This document shows, piece by piece, positions 41,034 through 48,979 of a stretch of 55,615 bases of DNA (positions are counted from its first letter, which is position 1; every line of letters begins with the position of its first letter). The translations under genes were made by a program, and so were the position numbers. Location of the stretch: assembly GCA_016342655.1 (NCBI GenBank), contig JAEINL010000018.1:1-55615 (forward strand), in the 5' to 3' direction. This DNA is from Sphaerochaeta sp. GTDB taxonomy: Bacteria > Spirochaetota > Spirochaetia > Sphaerochaetales > Sphaerochaetaceae. A model generated the notes under the pieces. The model was not told where the DNA came from. It did no database searches and was given only the letters and a program-made list of their open reading frames with translations.

Positions 41034-41624
41034 TCATGCTATCCCCTCAAGGTTGATCACATGCTTTGCTCCTAACAGCTTTGCTTCCTCAGGATCATGC
41101 GTTACAAGAATTACCATCTTGTCCTTGGTCCTCTTTTCTGTATAGGCAATTACCTGTTGTTTTGTCAATTCGTCCAACCCCTTGAAGGGCTCATCAAGAA
41201 CGAGCAGGTCGTAGGTAGCCAACAAGGCACGAACAAGGGCTACCCTTCTCTTCATCCCTCCTGAAAGCTCTCTTGCAGGCTTGCGCATCGCATCTTCCAG
41301 ACCTACAGCTATGAGGGCTTCTTGTATCTGATCCGAAGAGACTGAAGACGCTACAACAAGCTTCACATTGGAGAAGGCCGAGAGGTTATTGCATAGGCGA
41401 TCTTCCTGAAAGACAGAGCTGATCCGCACCTTTTCGAAAGAAGACAGCGATCCCTCATCTGCCTCCTCAAGCCCCATAAGAAGGCGCAACAGCGTGGTCT
41501 TTCCTGAACCGGAAGCACCAAAAAGAACATTCACCTCTCCTGGGTACAAAGTGCAGCTAAACCGGTCGAATACAACAGTATTACCATACCGCTTGGAGAT
41601 TTCCTGAATCTGCATTTTTTTCAT
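41034..41624 (-). CDS. ABC transporter ATP-binding protein
   Basis: 196 residues, compact nucleotide-binding subunit of the nitrate/sulfonate/taurine (SsuB/TauB) type. Walker A GASGSGKTT (about 36-44), Q-loop VFQEDRL, signature LSGGMKRRVALVRALL, Walker B LLVLDEPFKGLD, and H-loop VTHDPEEA. At 196 residues it lacks the C-terminal extension often seen in this group. It overlaps the permease stop by 4 bases. Confidence 0.93.
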   Translation of the reverse strand: MKKMQIQEISKRYGNTVVFDRFSCTLYPGEVNVLFGASGSGKTTLLRLLMGLEEADEGSLSSFEKVRISSVFQEDRLCNNLSAFSNVKLVVASSVSSDQIQEALIAVGLEDAMRKPARELSGGMKRRVALVRALLATYDLLVLDEPFKGLDELTKQQVIAYTEKRTKDKMVILVTHDPEEAKLLGAKHVINLEGIA

Positions 41625-42388
41625 AGGTGCTCCATCTTTATCATCGCCCTGTCCAAAAGAATAAGGAAGATCTTTTCAAACCATACACTAATGGTGATGA
41701 TCACCAGCGTCCAGGCAAACATATCCGGAGTATCCAGATAAATCTTAGCCTGGTACAACTTCTCTCCTATAGAACCCTGGGGAAGCCCTATCACTTCAGC
41801 TGCAATCCCAGCCTTCCAACTCAGCCCCAAAGCAACCGAACATGCTGAACGGAAATAGGGAAGCACTTGGGAGAGATATATATATCGGATACGTCTGTAG
41901 GTAGGGACCCTAAAAACCTGTGCCATCTCCAACAATCTCTCATCAGTACTTCGTATACCCATCAGCACATTGGTGTATATGAGGGGCAACACCATCAAGA
42001 AGGAGATAAAGACCGAAAGGTTTTGGGGAGAAATCCAAACAAGGGTAAGAATTACAAACGAAGCGACAGGGGTTGCCTTTATCGTCTGTATGGGAGGAGC
42101 CAGCAGCTCCTCAACCCAACGAGAGCGATAAGAAAAGATTGCAAAAAGCACTCCCATAAGGGTTGCCAGGAGAAAGCCCCCAGCGATCCTTGAAAAGGAG
42201 TACCCAATAGAGCGCCAGAAGGAACTGACTTGGACCTGTTCAAAGAGGTGCAGAATTACAGCAATAGGAGAGACAAGCAGGATATCCTGACCTAGGGTCA
42301 TGGCAACGAGTTGCCATATCCCTAGCCAGAAAAGAACCGACCAGACTCTGATGGTGCCCCGCCTATTAGCGGATGAAGTAGAATTCAT
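41621..42388 (-). CDS. ABC transporter permease (SsuC/TauC type)
   Basis: About 255 residues with six membrane helices, binding-protein-dependent transport family. The coupling-helix region reads VFRVPTYRRIRYIYLSQVLPYFRSACSVALGLSWKAGIAAEVIG, matching the family EAA motif. The start is uncertain: ATG at 42388 or GTG at 42406, both overlapping the binding-protein gene end. Middle gene of the importer operon. Confidence 0.9.
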   Translation of the reverse strand: MNSTSSANRRGTIRVWSVLFWLGIWQLVAMTLGQDILLVSPIAVILHLFEQVQVSSFWRSIGYSFSRIAGGFLLATLMGVLFAIFSYRSRWVEELLAPPIQTIKATPVASFVILTLVWISPQNLSVFISFLMVLPLIYTNVLMGIRSTDERLLEMAQVFRVPTYRRIRYIYLSQVLPYFRSACSVALGLSWKAGIAAEVIGLPQGSIGEKLYQAKIYLDTPDMFAWTLVIITISVWFEKIFLILLDRAMIKMEHL

Positions 42389-43382
42389 CGGTAGGGAGTG
42401 CTCCACCTACACTCTTGGGGTTCTGATCGAATAGGACAGTGAGATAGCCAGAGAGTTTGCTCTGCATCTCCTTGCCGTCAATATAGGTGATATTGCAGTA
42501 GGGTAAGGCCTTCAAGGCTACAGGGGCGGGAACGATATTCAGGGCCCCTATAAGAGTTGCAGCCTCTTGGTGATGAGACTGGACATAGGCCACTGAATCT
42601 GCATAGTGATCAAGGAAAGTAGAAACAGCCTCTGGCTGTTCGGTGATGAAGGAGGTACGACCAACCACTACACCGGTCATCATGGTGCTGGGGAAAGCCT
42701 GTGTACCCTGGATATCCTCCCAGAGCTTGGTCATATCAAGAGCAACGCGAATACTAGAATCCTTCATCATGGCCGCGGTGGCAAAGGGCTGGGGAAGCAC
42801 TGCTATGCTGTTTGGCTTCTGTGCCAAAGCTGCAACACACTCCACAGTCTCGCTCTTCCACTCGATGGTCACATCCTCTATGCCATAGGAATTGAGCAGA
42901 TACTTGAGAGCATACTCAGGAGAAGCTCCCTTTCCAGTGGAAAAGATGGTCTTGCCAGAGAGGTCTTCGATGGAAGTAATCGTATCACCACTTTCCATGA
43001 TGTAGAGGACTCCAAGGGTGTTGATTGCCAGAACCCTTAAGGCTCCCTTGGTATTGTTGAACAGTACAGAGGAAAGGTTGGCAGGAATTGCTGCGATATC
43101 GACCTCACCCTTTACCAGCTTGGTTACAACCACATCGATGGTCGCCAACTCATCGAACGTATAGGTATTGCCATCCATCACGCCTTTTTTTGCCTCTTCC
43201 ATCAGAGAGACCATTCCCATGGCAGTAGGCCCTTTCATAGCCAATACCCTTACATCAACAATTTCTTTTCCACTCTGTGACAGATTTGAGAGATCAACAT
43301 TGACACCCTCTTTCGCACCTGCTGCAAACAGGGCTACACTGCCCAACACCAATACCAGTAGGATCAGACAAAACTTCTTCAT
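42366..43382 (-). CDS. ABC transporter substrate-binding protein (NMT1/SsuA-like)
   Basis: 338 residues, periplasmic binding protein. Signal peptide KKFCLILLVLVLGSVALFAAG with cleavage after FAA and no lipobox. The mature protein begins its binding core at VRVLAMKGPTAMGMVSLMEEA and later has DLSGKTIFSTGKGASPEYALKYLL and AVLPQPFATAAM, typical of the NMT1/SsuA fold. Possible ligands include sulfonates, thiamine precursors or aromatic acids; sequence does not decide. The ATG at 43382 has AGGAG upstream. A Crp/Fnr-type gene lies 38 bases upstream on the same strand and likely controls it. Confidence 0.88.
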   Translation of the reverse strand: MKKFCLILLVLVLGSVALFAAGAKEGVNVDLSNLSQSGKEIVDVRVLAMKGPTAMGMVSLMEEAKKGVMDGNTYTFDELATIDVVVTKLVKGEVDIAAIPANLSSVLFNNTKGALRVLAINTLGVLYIMESGDTITSIEDLSGKTIFSTGKGASPEYALKYLLNSYGIEDVTIEWKSETVECVAALAQKPNSIAVLPQPFATAAMMKDSSIRVALDMTKLWEDIQGTQAFPSTMMTGVVVGRTSFITEQPEAVSTFLDHYADSVAYVQSHHQEAATLIGALNIVPAPVALKALPYCNITYIDGKEMQSKLSGYLTVLFDQNPKSVGGALPTDEFYFIR

Positions 43383-43420
43383 ACAAATTACTCCTGTGCC
43401 ATACAGGCACCATGCATATT

Positions 43421-44077
43421 TCATTTCTGGAGAATACTCTCCAGAATCTTGCGGTTTGTCACCCGAACATTTGAGCCGTCACTGTCTACAGCTCCCAACT
43501 TTTCAAGTGAAGCGAGTTCCCTGAAAAGGGAGGCCCTGCTGATGCCTAAAGGAAGGGCTAAAGAAGCCTTGGAAATCAGGGACAATTCAGGATTCTCTCC
43601 TGTGGTGTGGCTCACAAGGTACTCTGCAACCTTTAATCGGGCAGACGTGAGGGAGAGCTGCTCGATGCGCCTAATCAAGAACTGGATTTTACGGTTACAA
43701 AGCTTTGCATATTCAACCATTGCCAAGGGGCTCTTGAGTATTGCTGTTCGCAACACATCTTTGCCAACAGAAAGAAGCACACAATCGGTTCGACACTGCA
43801 ACAGGGTGCGAAGGTCCTCTTCCTCAAAGAGATTGCTTATGCCAAAAACCTCAGACTTACCCAAGGTGGAGACAAGTATTTTCGTACCATCGAGGGCGAC
43901 ACTGAACACATCAAGTTCCCCCTCTTCCACAAAGACAGCCAAAGAGACCGAACCCTCTGTGTCACCCACTACCTGTCCCTTCGGATAGGATCTCCGTAGT
44001 AATGATGAGGGAGTAAGCGTTTTGGAATCGAGTAACAATTCCAGTAGTGTATGGTCAGGAAAGAACTCAGTTTGCAT
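43421..44077 (-). CDS. Crp/Fnr-family transcriptional regulator
   Basis: 218 residues. N-terminal cyclic-nucleotide-binding-like beta-barrel (YPKGQVVGDTEGSVSLAVFVEEGELDVFSV), a dimer helix (KLCNRKIQFLIRRIEQLSLTSARLKVAEYL) and a C-terminal winged helix (SLALPLGISRASLFRELASLEKLGAV). There is no N-terminal Cys cluster for iron-sulfur, so it is not an oxygen-sensing Fnr. First gene of the run with the ABC importer. A perfect GTCTCA-TT-TGAGAC dyad at 44163-44176, about 90 bases upstream, is a candidate site for it. Confidence 0.9.
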   Translation of the reverse strand: MQTEFFPDHTLLELLLDSKTLTPSSLLRRSYPKGQVVGDTEGSVSLAVFVEEGELDVFSVALDGTKILVSTLGKSEVFGISNLFEEEDLRTLLQCRTDCVLLSVGKDVLRTAILKSPLAMVEYAKLCNRKIQFLIRRIEQLSLTSARLKVAEYLVSHTTGENPELSLISKASLALPLGISRASLFRELASLEKLGAVDSDGSNVRVTNRKILESILQK

Positions 44078-44617
44078 ACAAATCCTTAGTTTCTTATAGC
44101 TATTTTTATTGCCATATTATCCAATATAATAGAGGATAATCACCAAAATAGCAGTTTTTACCGTCTCATTTGAGACTATTGTAAGGCTACCATGGAAATG
44201 CGTGTTAATGCAATAAGGGACCCAGGAAAAAGGGGTTTCTGTATTCTTCAAGGCACTCTATCGCCACTGATCACCCACAACTGGAATGGCAACAAAAATG
44301 CTACTGGCAGGGAAAAACTAATTCTTAGCATTCATTTCCAAAATTCGTTAGAGACGCAGACAAGAGGCTTCAATCCACACGTGCTGGGTTGAGCCTTGTT
44401 ACAGAATTTTTGAAATAATGCCATTGAACTAATCCCAGCTGCTATGGGGAAATCAAAGCTCCCACTCTTCCAAAAAATGCAATATCGGGTGCGTCTGAAG
44501 TGCCGAAGAACCGGCAGACCTGTCTTTTCTACCATGGTGATGCCTTTTTGACAATAGGCCCCCTTACCCCCAGGCAGTGCAGAGGGGTCTGGATACAAGG
44601 AATATGCTCTATTGTGT
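44078..44617. other. Gene-free stretch: Crp-family promoter region and edge of the IS91-like element
   Basis: 540 bases. The left part (to about 44200) is AT-rich and holds the dyad GTCTCATTTGAGAC (44163-44176), probably regulatory for the Crp/Fnr-type gene. The right part (about 44480-44617) changes in composition and contains a small TGCCG/CGGCA hairpin near 44499-44516, which may belong to the replication-origin end of the IS91-like element, since that end lies downstream of the transposase. Small open frames here have no ribosome-binding sites and look non-coding. Confidence 0.45.
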
Positions 44618-45742
44618 TTAGGGAGGACCGCCCGGCATGAAGATGCTGCTTGAGAGCAATGCCCCACATTCAGGACAGACAGAGAGGTTGACCTTGTAGA
44701 GTCTCAGGACGGTCTCCTGCAGGGTCTCCTTCTTCAGTACCCTGCCCTTGGTCCTGGTCCATATCTTGCACTTGGCAAGCTTTGTTTTCTTGCTTGCCGA
44801 GGCATAGACCCCATAGTGTCGGATCCTCGTGAACCCGCAGGGGGGCACATGCAGGAGAAATCTCCTGATGAACTCCTCGTTATCCAGGGTCAATGTCTTC
44901 TGCCGGCACTTGTCCTTGTAGTCCTTGTAGGTGAAGGTTGTCTTCCCAGAAGTCACCTCGAAAAGCCGGTTGTTGGTAATGGCGGTCCTGTGGGTGTAGC
45001 TACCCAGATACCTGTACACCCCTTCGGAACCCTTGAAGGGCTTCTTGCAGTAGACAACCCACTCCTTACCCATGACGGTATCCAGAAGGGCACCAAACTC
45101 ATCCTGTGCGAACGTGATGTCACCTGAGGTGAAGGCCTTGCGCAGAGATGCTACGAACAGCCCCCTGAACTTCCTCGACATGGCCCTCACAGGCAGGAAG
45201 AACTTCCTCTTGCCCACAACCCATCCCATCTGTGAATATCCACCTCCGGTGATGATCATGTGGATGTGGGGGTGGAAGACGAGGGTCTTGCCCCAGGTGT
45301 GCAACACCGCTGTCATCCCCGGCAACGCCCCGAGATGCTTGCTGTCGGTGGCAAGGGCTTTCACCGTCTCCGTGCTGACCTTGAAAAGCAGGTTGTAGAA
45401 CATTCCCTTGTTGGCCAGAGCCAACGCGTTGAGTTCGCCGGGGACTGTGAAGACGGCGTGGAAGTGTCTCACATCCAATATGCTGCAGAGCCTTCCCTCA
45501 ATCCAGGACTCCCTCTTCATGGAGCCGCACTTGGGGCAGCATCGGCAGCGGCAGCTGTTGTAGCTGATGCGCGAGAACCCGCAGGAACAGGAGTCCTTAT
45601 GGCCACCCAGCCCTGCCGTCCTGCAGTGGAGGATGGCATTGACGGCCTTGTACTGGTCCTTGTCCAGCGGATTGCCGCCCCTGAAGCTGTCGAACGAGTG
45701 CGCGAGGATGTCCTGTACCTCAAAGTGTGGGCGAGTCAGCAT
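44618..45742 (-). CDS. IS91-family HUH transposase
   Basis: 374 residues. N-terminal zinc-binding region (CSCGF, then CRCRCCPKCGS at about 64-73), then the HUH motif in HPHIHMIITGGG (157-168), and the catalytic Tyr in YLGSYTHRTAITNNRL (Tyr249). These residues nick one strand and carry it through rolling-circle transposition. A second Cys pair (CPECG) lies near the C-terminus. The start overlaps the recombinase end by 23 bases. It appears intact, so the element may still be active. Confidence 0.92.
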   Translation of the reverse strand: MLTRPHFEVQDILAHSFDSFRGGNPLDKDQYKAVNAILHCRTAGLGGHKDSCSCGFSRISYNSCRCRCCPKCGSMKRESWIEGRLCSILDVRHFHAVFTVPGELNALALANKGMFYNLLFKVSTETVKALATDSKHLGALPGMTAVLHTWGKTLVFHPHIHMIITGGGYSQMGWVVGKRKFFLPVRAMSRKFRGLFVASLRKAFTSGDITFAQDEFGALLDTVMGKEWVVYCKKPFKGSEGVYRYLGSYTHRTAITNNRLFEVTSGKTTFTYKDYKDKCRQKTLTLDNEEFIRRFLLHVPPCGFTRIRHYGVYASASKKTKLAKCKIWTRTKGRVLKKETLQETVLRLYKVNLSVCPECGALLSSSIFMPGGPP

Positions 45743-46640
45743 GACGGGCCTTGTACTGGTTCCAGATCATTTCACAGATTTCCGAGGGACTCAGCGTGTT
45801 AGTGGTGTCGACATAGCTTAGGGGTAGGTAAATTTCTGTGGAGGCGAGCGAGGCATGCCCGAGAAGGTGCTTGAGTGTCAGGATGCCATGGGGGTTGTTC
45901 TGCATGAAGTGGCAGCTGAAGCTGTTTCGCAGGCTATGGGGATGAAATTCCGAAGACAATCTGCTACGCTCCAGGCAGGTCTTGAAATCATTGGTGGATA
46001 CAGTGCACTTCGAGCTACCTAGTATCGTCTTGGCCGGGAACATCCATTTGTCTGGGGTTTCCGGCCTGTTTTCTGACCAATAATGGCGCAGTGCCTGGTA
46101 GCATACCTCCGGTAGCACCACCATCCGTTCCTTGTTTCTCTTCCCATGGGGAATCCTCACGAATCTCGTCCCCGAATGGCTGTCGGTCTCGATGTCCGTA
46201 TACTTCATATTCTTCAGCTCAAACGTTCTCATGCCGGTCGCATACAGGATGAGAAAAAAGATAAAGTCCTTGATGTTGTTGAGATGTGCAAAGAACTGCA
46301 GCAGCTGTTCCACCCTGAAGTAGACAGGCTGCTTGTGGTAGGCACGTACATTGGGGACCTGCTTGCGGTTGATTGTCTTGTCGAGCACAACCTCCAGGAA
46401 GAACTTGCACCCTGCATTGTAGGTGTTGATGCTGGTCCCCTGAAGTTTGCAATCCTTGCGCAAATGCAACAGGAAGAGCCTCAGGTTATCCTGATTCAAG
46501 TCGGCAAGCCTGTCCTCCTTCCCTGCAAACTCGCTGAACCTCTTCAGCGCTGTGAGATAGGTCTGTCTGGTCTTTTCAGAACTCCCCCGAAGCAGAAAGT
46601 CCTCTTCCATCTTCTCCAATACCTGTTCATTCGTCATCAT
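45720..46640 (-). CDS. Tyrosine recombinase of the IS91-like element
   Basis: About 306 residues, phage-integrase family. N-terminal SAM-like core-binding domain (SEKTRQTYLTALKRFSEFAG). The catalytic domain has Arg138 (TGMRTFEL), HSLRNSF with His235 and Arg238, LLGHASLASTEIYL with His262, and the nucleophile Tyr271. All five family positions are present. The ATG at 46640 follows AGGAGG by nine bases, and that ribosome-binding site lies in a stem (see 46646-46703). It probably resolves or assists transposition intermediates of the element. Confidence 0.9.
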   Translation of the reverse strand: MMTNEQVLEKMEEDFLLRGSSEKTRQTYLTALKRFSEFAGKEDRLADLNQDNLRLFLLHLRKDCKLQGTSINTYNAGCKFFLEVVLDKTINRKQVPNVRAYHKQPVYFRVEQLLQFFAHLNNIKDFIFFLILYATGMRTFELKNMKYTDIETDSHSGTRFVRIPHGKRNKERMVVLPEVCYQALRHYWSENRPETPDKWMFPAKTILGSSKCTVSTNDFKTCLERSRLSSEFHPHSLRNSFSCHFMQNNPHGILTLKHLLGHASLASTEIYLPLSYVDTTNTLSPSEICEMIWNQYKARHADSPTL

Positions 46641-46645
46641 CGGTA

Positions 46646-46703
46646 AAATCCTCCTGTGAAATAGTTTGGTTCTAGGAACCACAACCATGGTACAGGAGGA
46701 TTT
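46646..46703 (-). promoter_or_regulatory. Nested hairpin masking the recombinase ribosome-binding site
   Basis: AAATCCTCCTGT (46646-46657) and ACAGGAGGATTT (46692-46703) are a perfect 12-bp inverted repeat. In the minus-strand transcript the downstream arm contains the AGGAGG that precedes the recombinase ATG. Between the arms lies a second hairpin, TGGTTC-TAG-GAACCA (46667-46681). If transcribed from outside, the leader would fold and hide the ribosome-binding site. It may also act as DNA structure at the element's end. Confidence 0.7.
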
Positions 46704-47175
46704 GGGGAGGACTCAATTAAATATGGGAAGAGACCGAAGGAGTATGGATGAGACTCACGGGCAAGAGGAGTTGAGAGGCTTGGTCAGAAGAACCACACCC
46801 AAAATGGGGAAGGAGTTGGGAGGGAAACAGTTCATGTCAGTAGAATATTGCAGAAGTGGATATAGCTCTCGAGCACTATGGCTTAGAAGCTTCCGCGCAG
46901 CGGATTAGTTCAATAAATCATAGTAAGCAACATGAGGACAAACCTCAGATTACCAGTAAAAAAGTGGCCTTTGAGGTTGAGAAAGAAATCTGAGGTTTTA
47001 TTACTCATATTGTGTTTATAGTTCTAAAGGCCAGGATGACTAGAGAAGTTAGCAGAAGTTGGTAGCAAAAATATGGTATTCTCTGGTAATCGTCTTGATA
47101 TGATGTCACTGAAAGTTTCTTTACATCCCTAAAATATTGAACATTCCAATAGAGTGAAATAAGGTAAGAAACATC
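46704..47175. other. Gene-free stretch with competing inverted repeats
   Basis: 472 bases between the IS91-like element and the DUF4276 gene. A perfect 12-bp inverted repeat, AAACCTCAGATT (46940-46951) and AATCTGAGGTTT (46987-46998), is followed by TTATTACTC. Inside, TGAGGTT (46972-46978) can pair with the same left arm, and TGAGG (46933-46937) with CCTCA (46943-46947), so at least three mutually exclusive hairpins are possible. An 80-codon frame at the left lacks any coding character. The rest is AT-rich without a signal I recognise. Confidence 0.5.
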
Positions 47176-47859
47176 TCAGGAAAGTTCTAATAATCGGGTG
47201 ACCCAACTGTTGAAGCAAGAACACTTGTCCTGCATTTTAGGTACTCCAATTGAGGCTGCAATTAGGGATCCTTGAAGAACTTTCTTATACTGGGGATTCA
47301 TGCATTCTATTACTTTGGAAGGGGCTTTTGAAGGATCTGTATTAATCAATTCAGGGTCACCATCATAAAGATCCAAAATCCGTTGCAAATCCTGTTCATG
47401 TACACATAATCCTTCACTGAGTTTTTGGACATCTGAGAAGAGCAGTGCCTCAAACTCATGAAAGGAAAAATAGGGAAGAACCCGCGAGGTAATATTATAT
47501 TGAGGAAACATCTCTTTGAGTTTATCCAAAGTATATTTTTCCAGTATCTCACTCAAAAAATTCTTATCTAGATTCCGACCAGCACTTGCCGCCAATTTAA
47601 TTTCATCCATACCTGGCCATTTAGAGTCAAGCCGAAAAAAATCAAACATTGAGGAGATATAGGTAGTACTTCTTTGTTTCAAGGCATTTCTTACATCTTT
47701 GGAAAAACGTTCAAAGGAGACACCCCCACCCTTGTGTCCAGGAGATCCTATGAGTTGAGCACTGATATAACAGGCCTGCTCTCCAAGATATGGTGCCAAA
47801 ACTGATCTCAAAAAGGATTGTTCGCTCTGCCCTTCTACAATTACTATAATCTCATTCAT
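47176..47859 (-). CDS. DUF4276 (TOPRIM-like) protein, putative defence effector
   Basis: About 227 residues, DUF4276 family, related to the RloB/TOPRIM-like fold. The conserved VEGQSEQSFL near the N-terminus (Glu9) and FHEFEALLFSD in the middle are the family's acidic and core motifs, suggesting a metal-dependent nuclease-like site. The ATG at 47859 lies 8 bases inside the end of the ATPase gene, so both are translated together. ATPase + DUF4276/RloB pairs are known from abortive-infection loci (AbiL/RloAB type); the match here is by domain order only. Confidence 0.82.
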   Translation of the reverse strand: MNEIIVIVEGQSEQSFLRSVLAPYLGEQACYISAQLIGSPGHKGGGVSFERFSKDVRNALKQRSTTYISSMFDFFRLDSKWPGMDEIKLAASAGRNLDKNFLSEILEKYTLDKLKEMFPQYNITSRVLPYFSFHEFEALLFSDVQKLSEGLCVHEQDLQRILDLYDGDPELINTDPSKAPSKVIECMNPQYKKVLQGSLIAASIGVPKMQDKCSCFNSWVTRLLELS

Positions 47860-48979
47860 GGATAGGACCACCAGACAGTATGTTTTTTGTCCATAGCTCA
47901 CCAAGAGAATAATCTTCCAACCAAACATCCAATGAATTAGAATTCAGCCGGGTAAAGGTAGACTGTCCTTCCATTCGGTCACAAACAATAATATCTTCAG
48001 GCTCAAAATGACTGATCAAAGCAGGCGATTGAGTTGCCACAATAAGTTGGGTGTCAGTAGATCTTGCTTGCATGAGTTCTGCCAAAAGGCCAATTGCATA
48101 TGGATGAAGGCCAAGTTCAGGTTCGTCAATGATGATGGTATCAGGATGCTTTGGTTGTAAAAGAACTGTAGCGAGACAGATAAAGCGAAGAGTCCCATCA
48201 GAAAGCAACTGGGGTTTCATAGGATAATCTGATCCTTTTTGCTTCCACAGTAGTCTGACTAGATCTTGAGGATTCGCCTCCAAAATAAAATCATCAAAAA
48301 ACGGTGCTACCTGGCGTACGGCTGCCACTATCTGGGAATAGAAAAAACTATGATAAGGATGGCCCTTAAGATAAAGAAGATAACTAGCTAAATTTGAACC
48401 ATCAAAGCGCAAATACCCATAATCAAAAACATTTTGAGATGATTTAATTGGAGATAGCCGTCCAGTATCATGAAAATGGTACATTTGCCAGTTTTTTATT
48501 GATTCATATACGTAGTAGCCAACGCCATGTTTCGAAAACACCCCTTCGGTATCCTTGTCTGCCAATAGTGCTGGAGTAAAACCATCAGGAGAATGTAGAT
48601 TATACCAATGATTCATATCTTTATAATACGTTCCTTCCGAATCTATACGAAGCAGGTCATCTTGAGTCGGGACTAAAACCATTCTATAACCATTCACTCC
48701 AAAGTCCAGCTTGAAGTATATCTGAGTTGCTTCAGGTTTTCCTTTATATAAAAAATCTGCAGCAACACCAGAATCTAAAACATATTTCTTAAGATCTGTA
48801 TCTTTAAATCCTGGTAGAGGAAGTTGCATGCTTGCGCGAAGAAGTTTAAACAATTCGAGGAAATTACTTTTGCCTGATCCATTAGCACCAATGAGAAGAT
48901 TTAGTTTTGTAAGGGGTAGGGAATCCATTTCTCGTATCGATTTAAAACCACTGACCGAGAGAGAATCCAATCTTGCCAT
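47852..48979 (-). CDS. AAA15/21-type ATPase, putative defence sensor
   Basis: About 375 residues, SMC/RecF-like ATPase of the OLD/AbiLi group. Walker A GANGSGKS (31-38). The ABC-like signature appears as LLSDGTLRFI, Walker B and D-loop as IIIDEPELGLHPYAI, and VATQSPALISHF matches the terminal switch. A long insert between Walker A and the signature (about 60-260) is variable in the family and may recognise the trigger. The ATG at 48979 is taken because the conserved strand before Walker A then starts normally. Codon use is more AT-rich than in the flanking car genes, suggesting acquisition. Confidence 0.85.
   Translation of the reverse strand: MARLDSLSVSGFKSIREMDSLPLTKLNLLIGANGSGKSNFLELFKLLRASMQLPLPGFKDTDLKKYVLDSGVAADFLYKGKPEATQIYFKLDFGVNGYRMVLVPTQDDLLRIDSEGTYYKDMNHWYNLHSPDGFTPALLADKDTEGVFSKHGVGYYVYESIKNWQMYHFHDTGRLSPIKSSQNVFDYGYLRFDGSNLASYLLYLKGHPYHSFFYSQIVAAVRQVAPFFDDFILEANPQDLVRLLWKQKGSDYPMKPQLLSDGTLRFICLATVLLQPKHPDTIIIDEPELGLHPYAIGLLAELMQARSTDTQLIVATQSPALISHFEPEDIIVCDRMEGQSTFTRLNSNSLDVWLEDYSLGELWTKNILSGGPIHE

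Larger units (their letters stand above)
44618..46703 (-). mobile_element. IS91-like rolling-circle element with tyrosine recombinase
   Basis: Two overlapping minus-strand genes, a tyrosine recombinase followed by an HUH (Y1-type) transposase, preceded by a nested hairpin. This is the layout of the IS91 subgroup that carries an accessory integrase. IS91-type elements have no terminal inverted repeats and make no target duplication, so the true ends cannot be read from one copy; the range given is the coding part plus leader. Its GC-rich coding sequence contrasts with the AT-rich genes on its right. Confidence 0.8.

Noticed and set aside
44332..44667. 111-codon minus-strand frame after the transposase
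   Set aside because: Overlaps the transposase end, no ribosome-binding site, Cys/Ser-rich random-looking protein; more likely the non-coding end of the element.
46666..46908. 80-codon plus-strand frame at the element edge
   Set aside because: Lies in the hairpin leader and adjacent DNA, no ribosome-binding site, no family resemblance.
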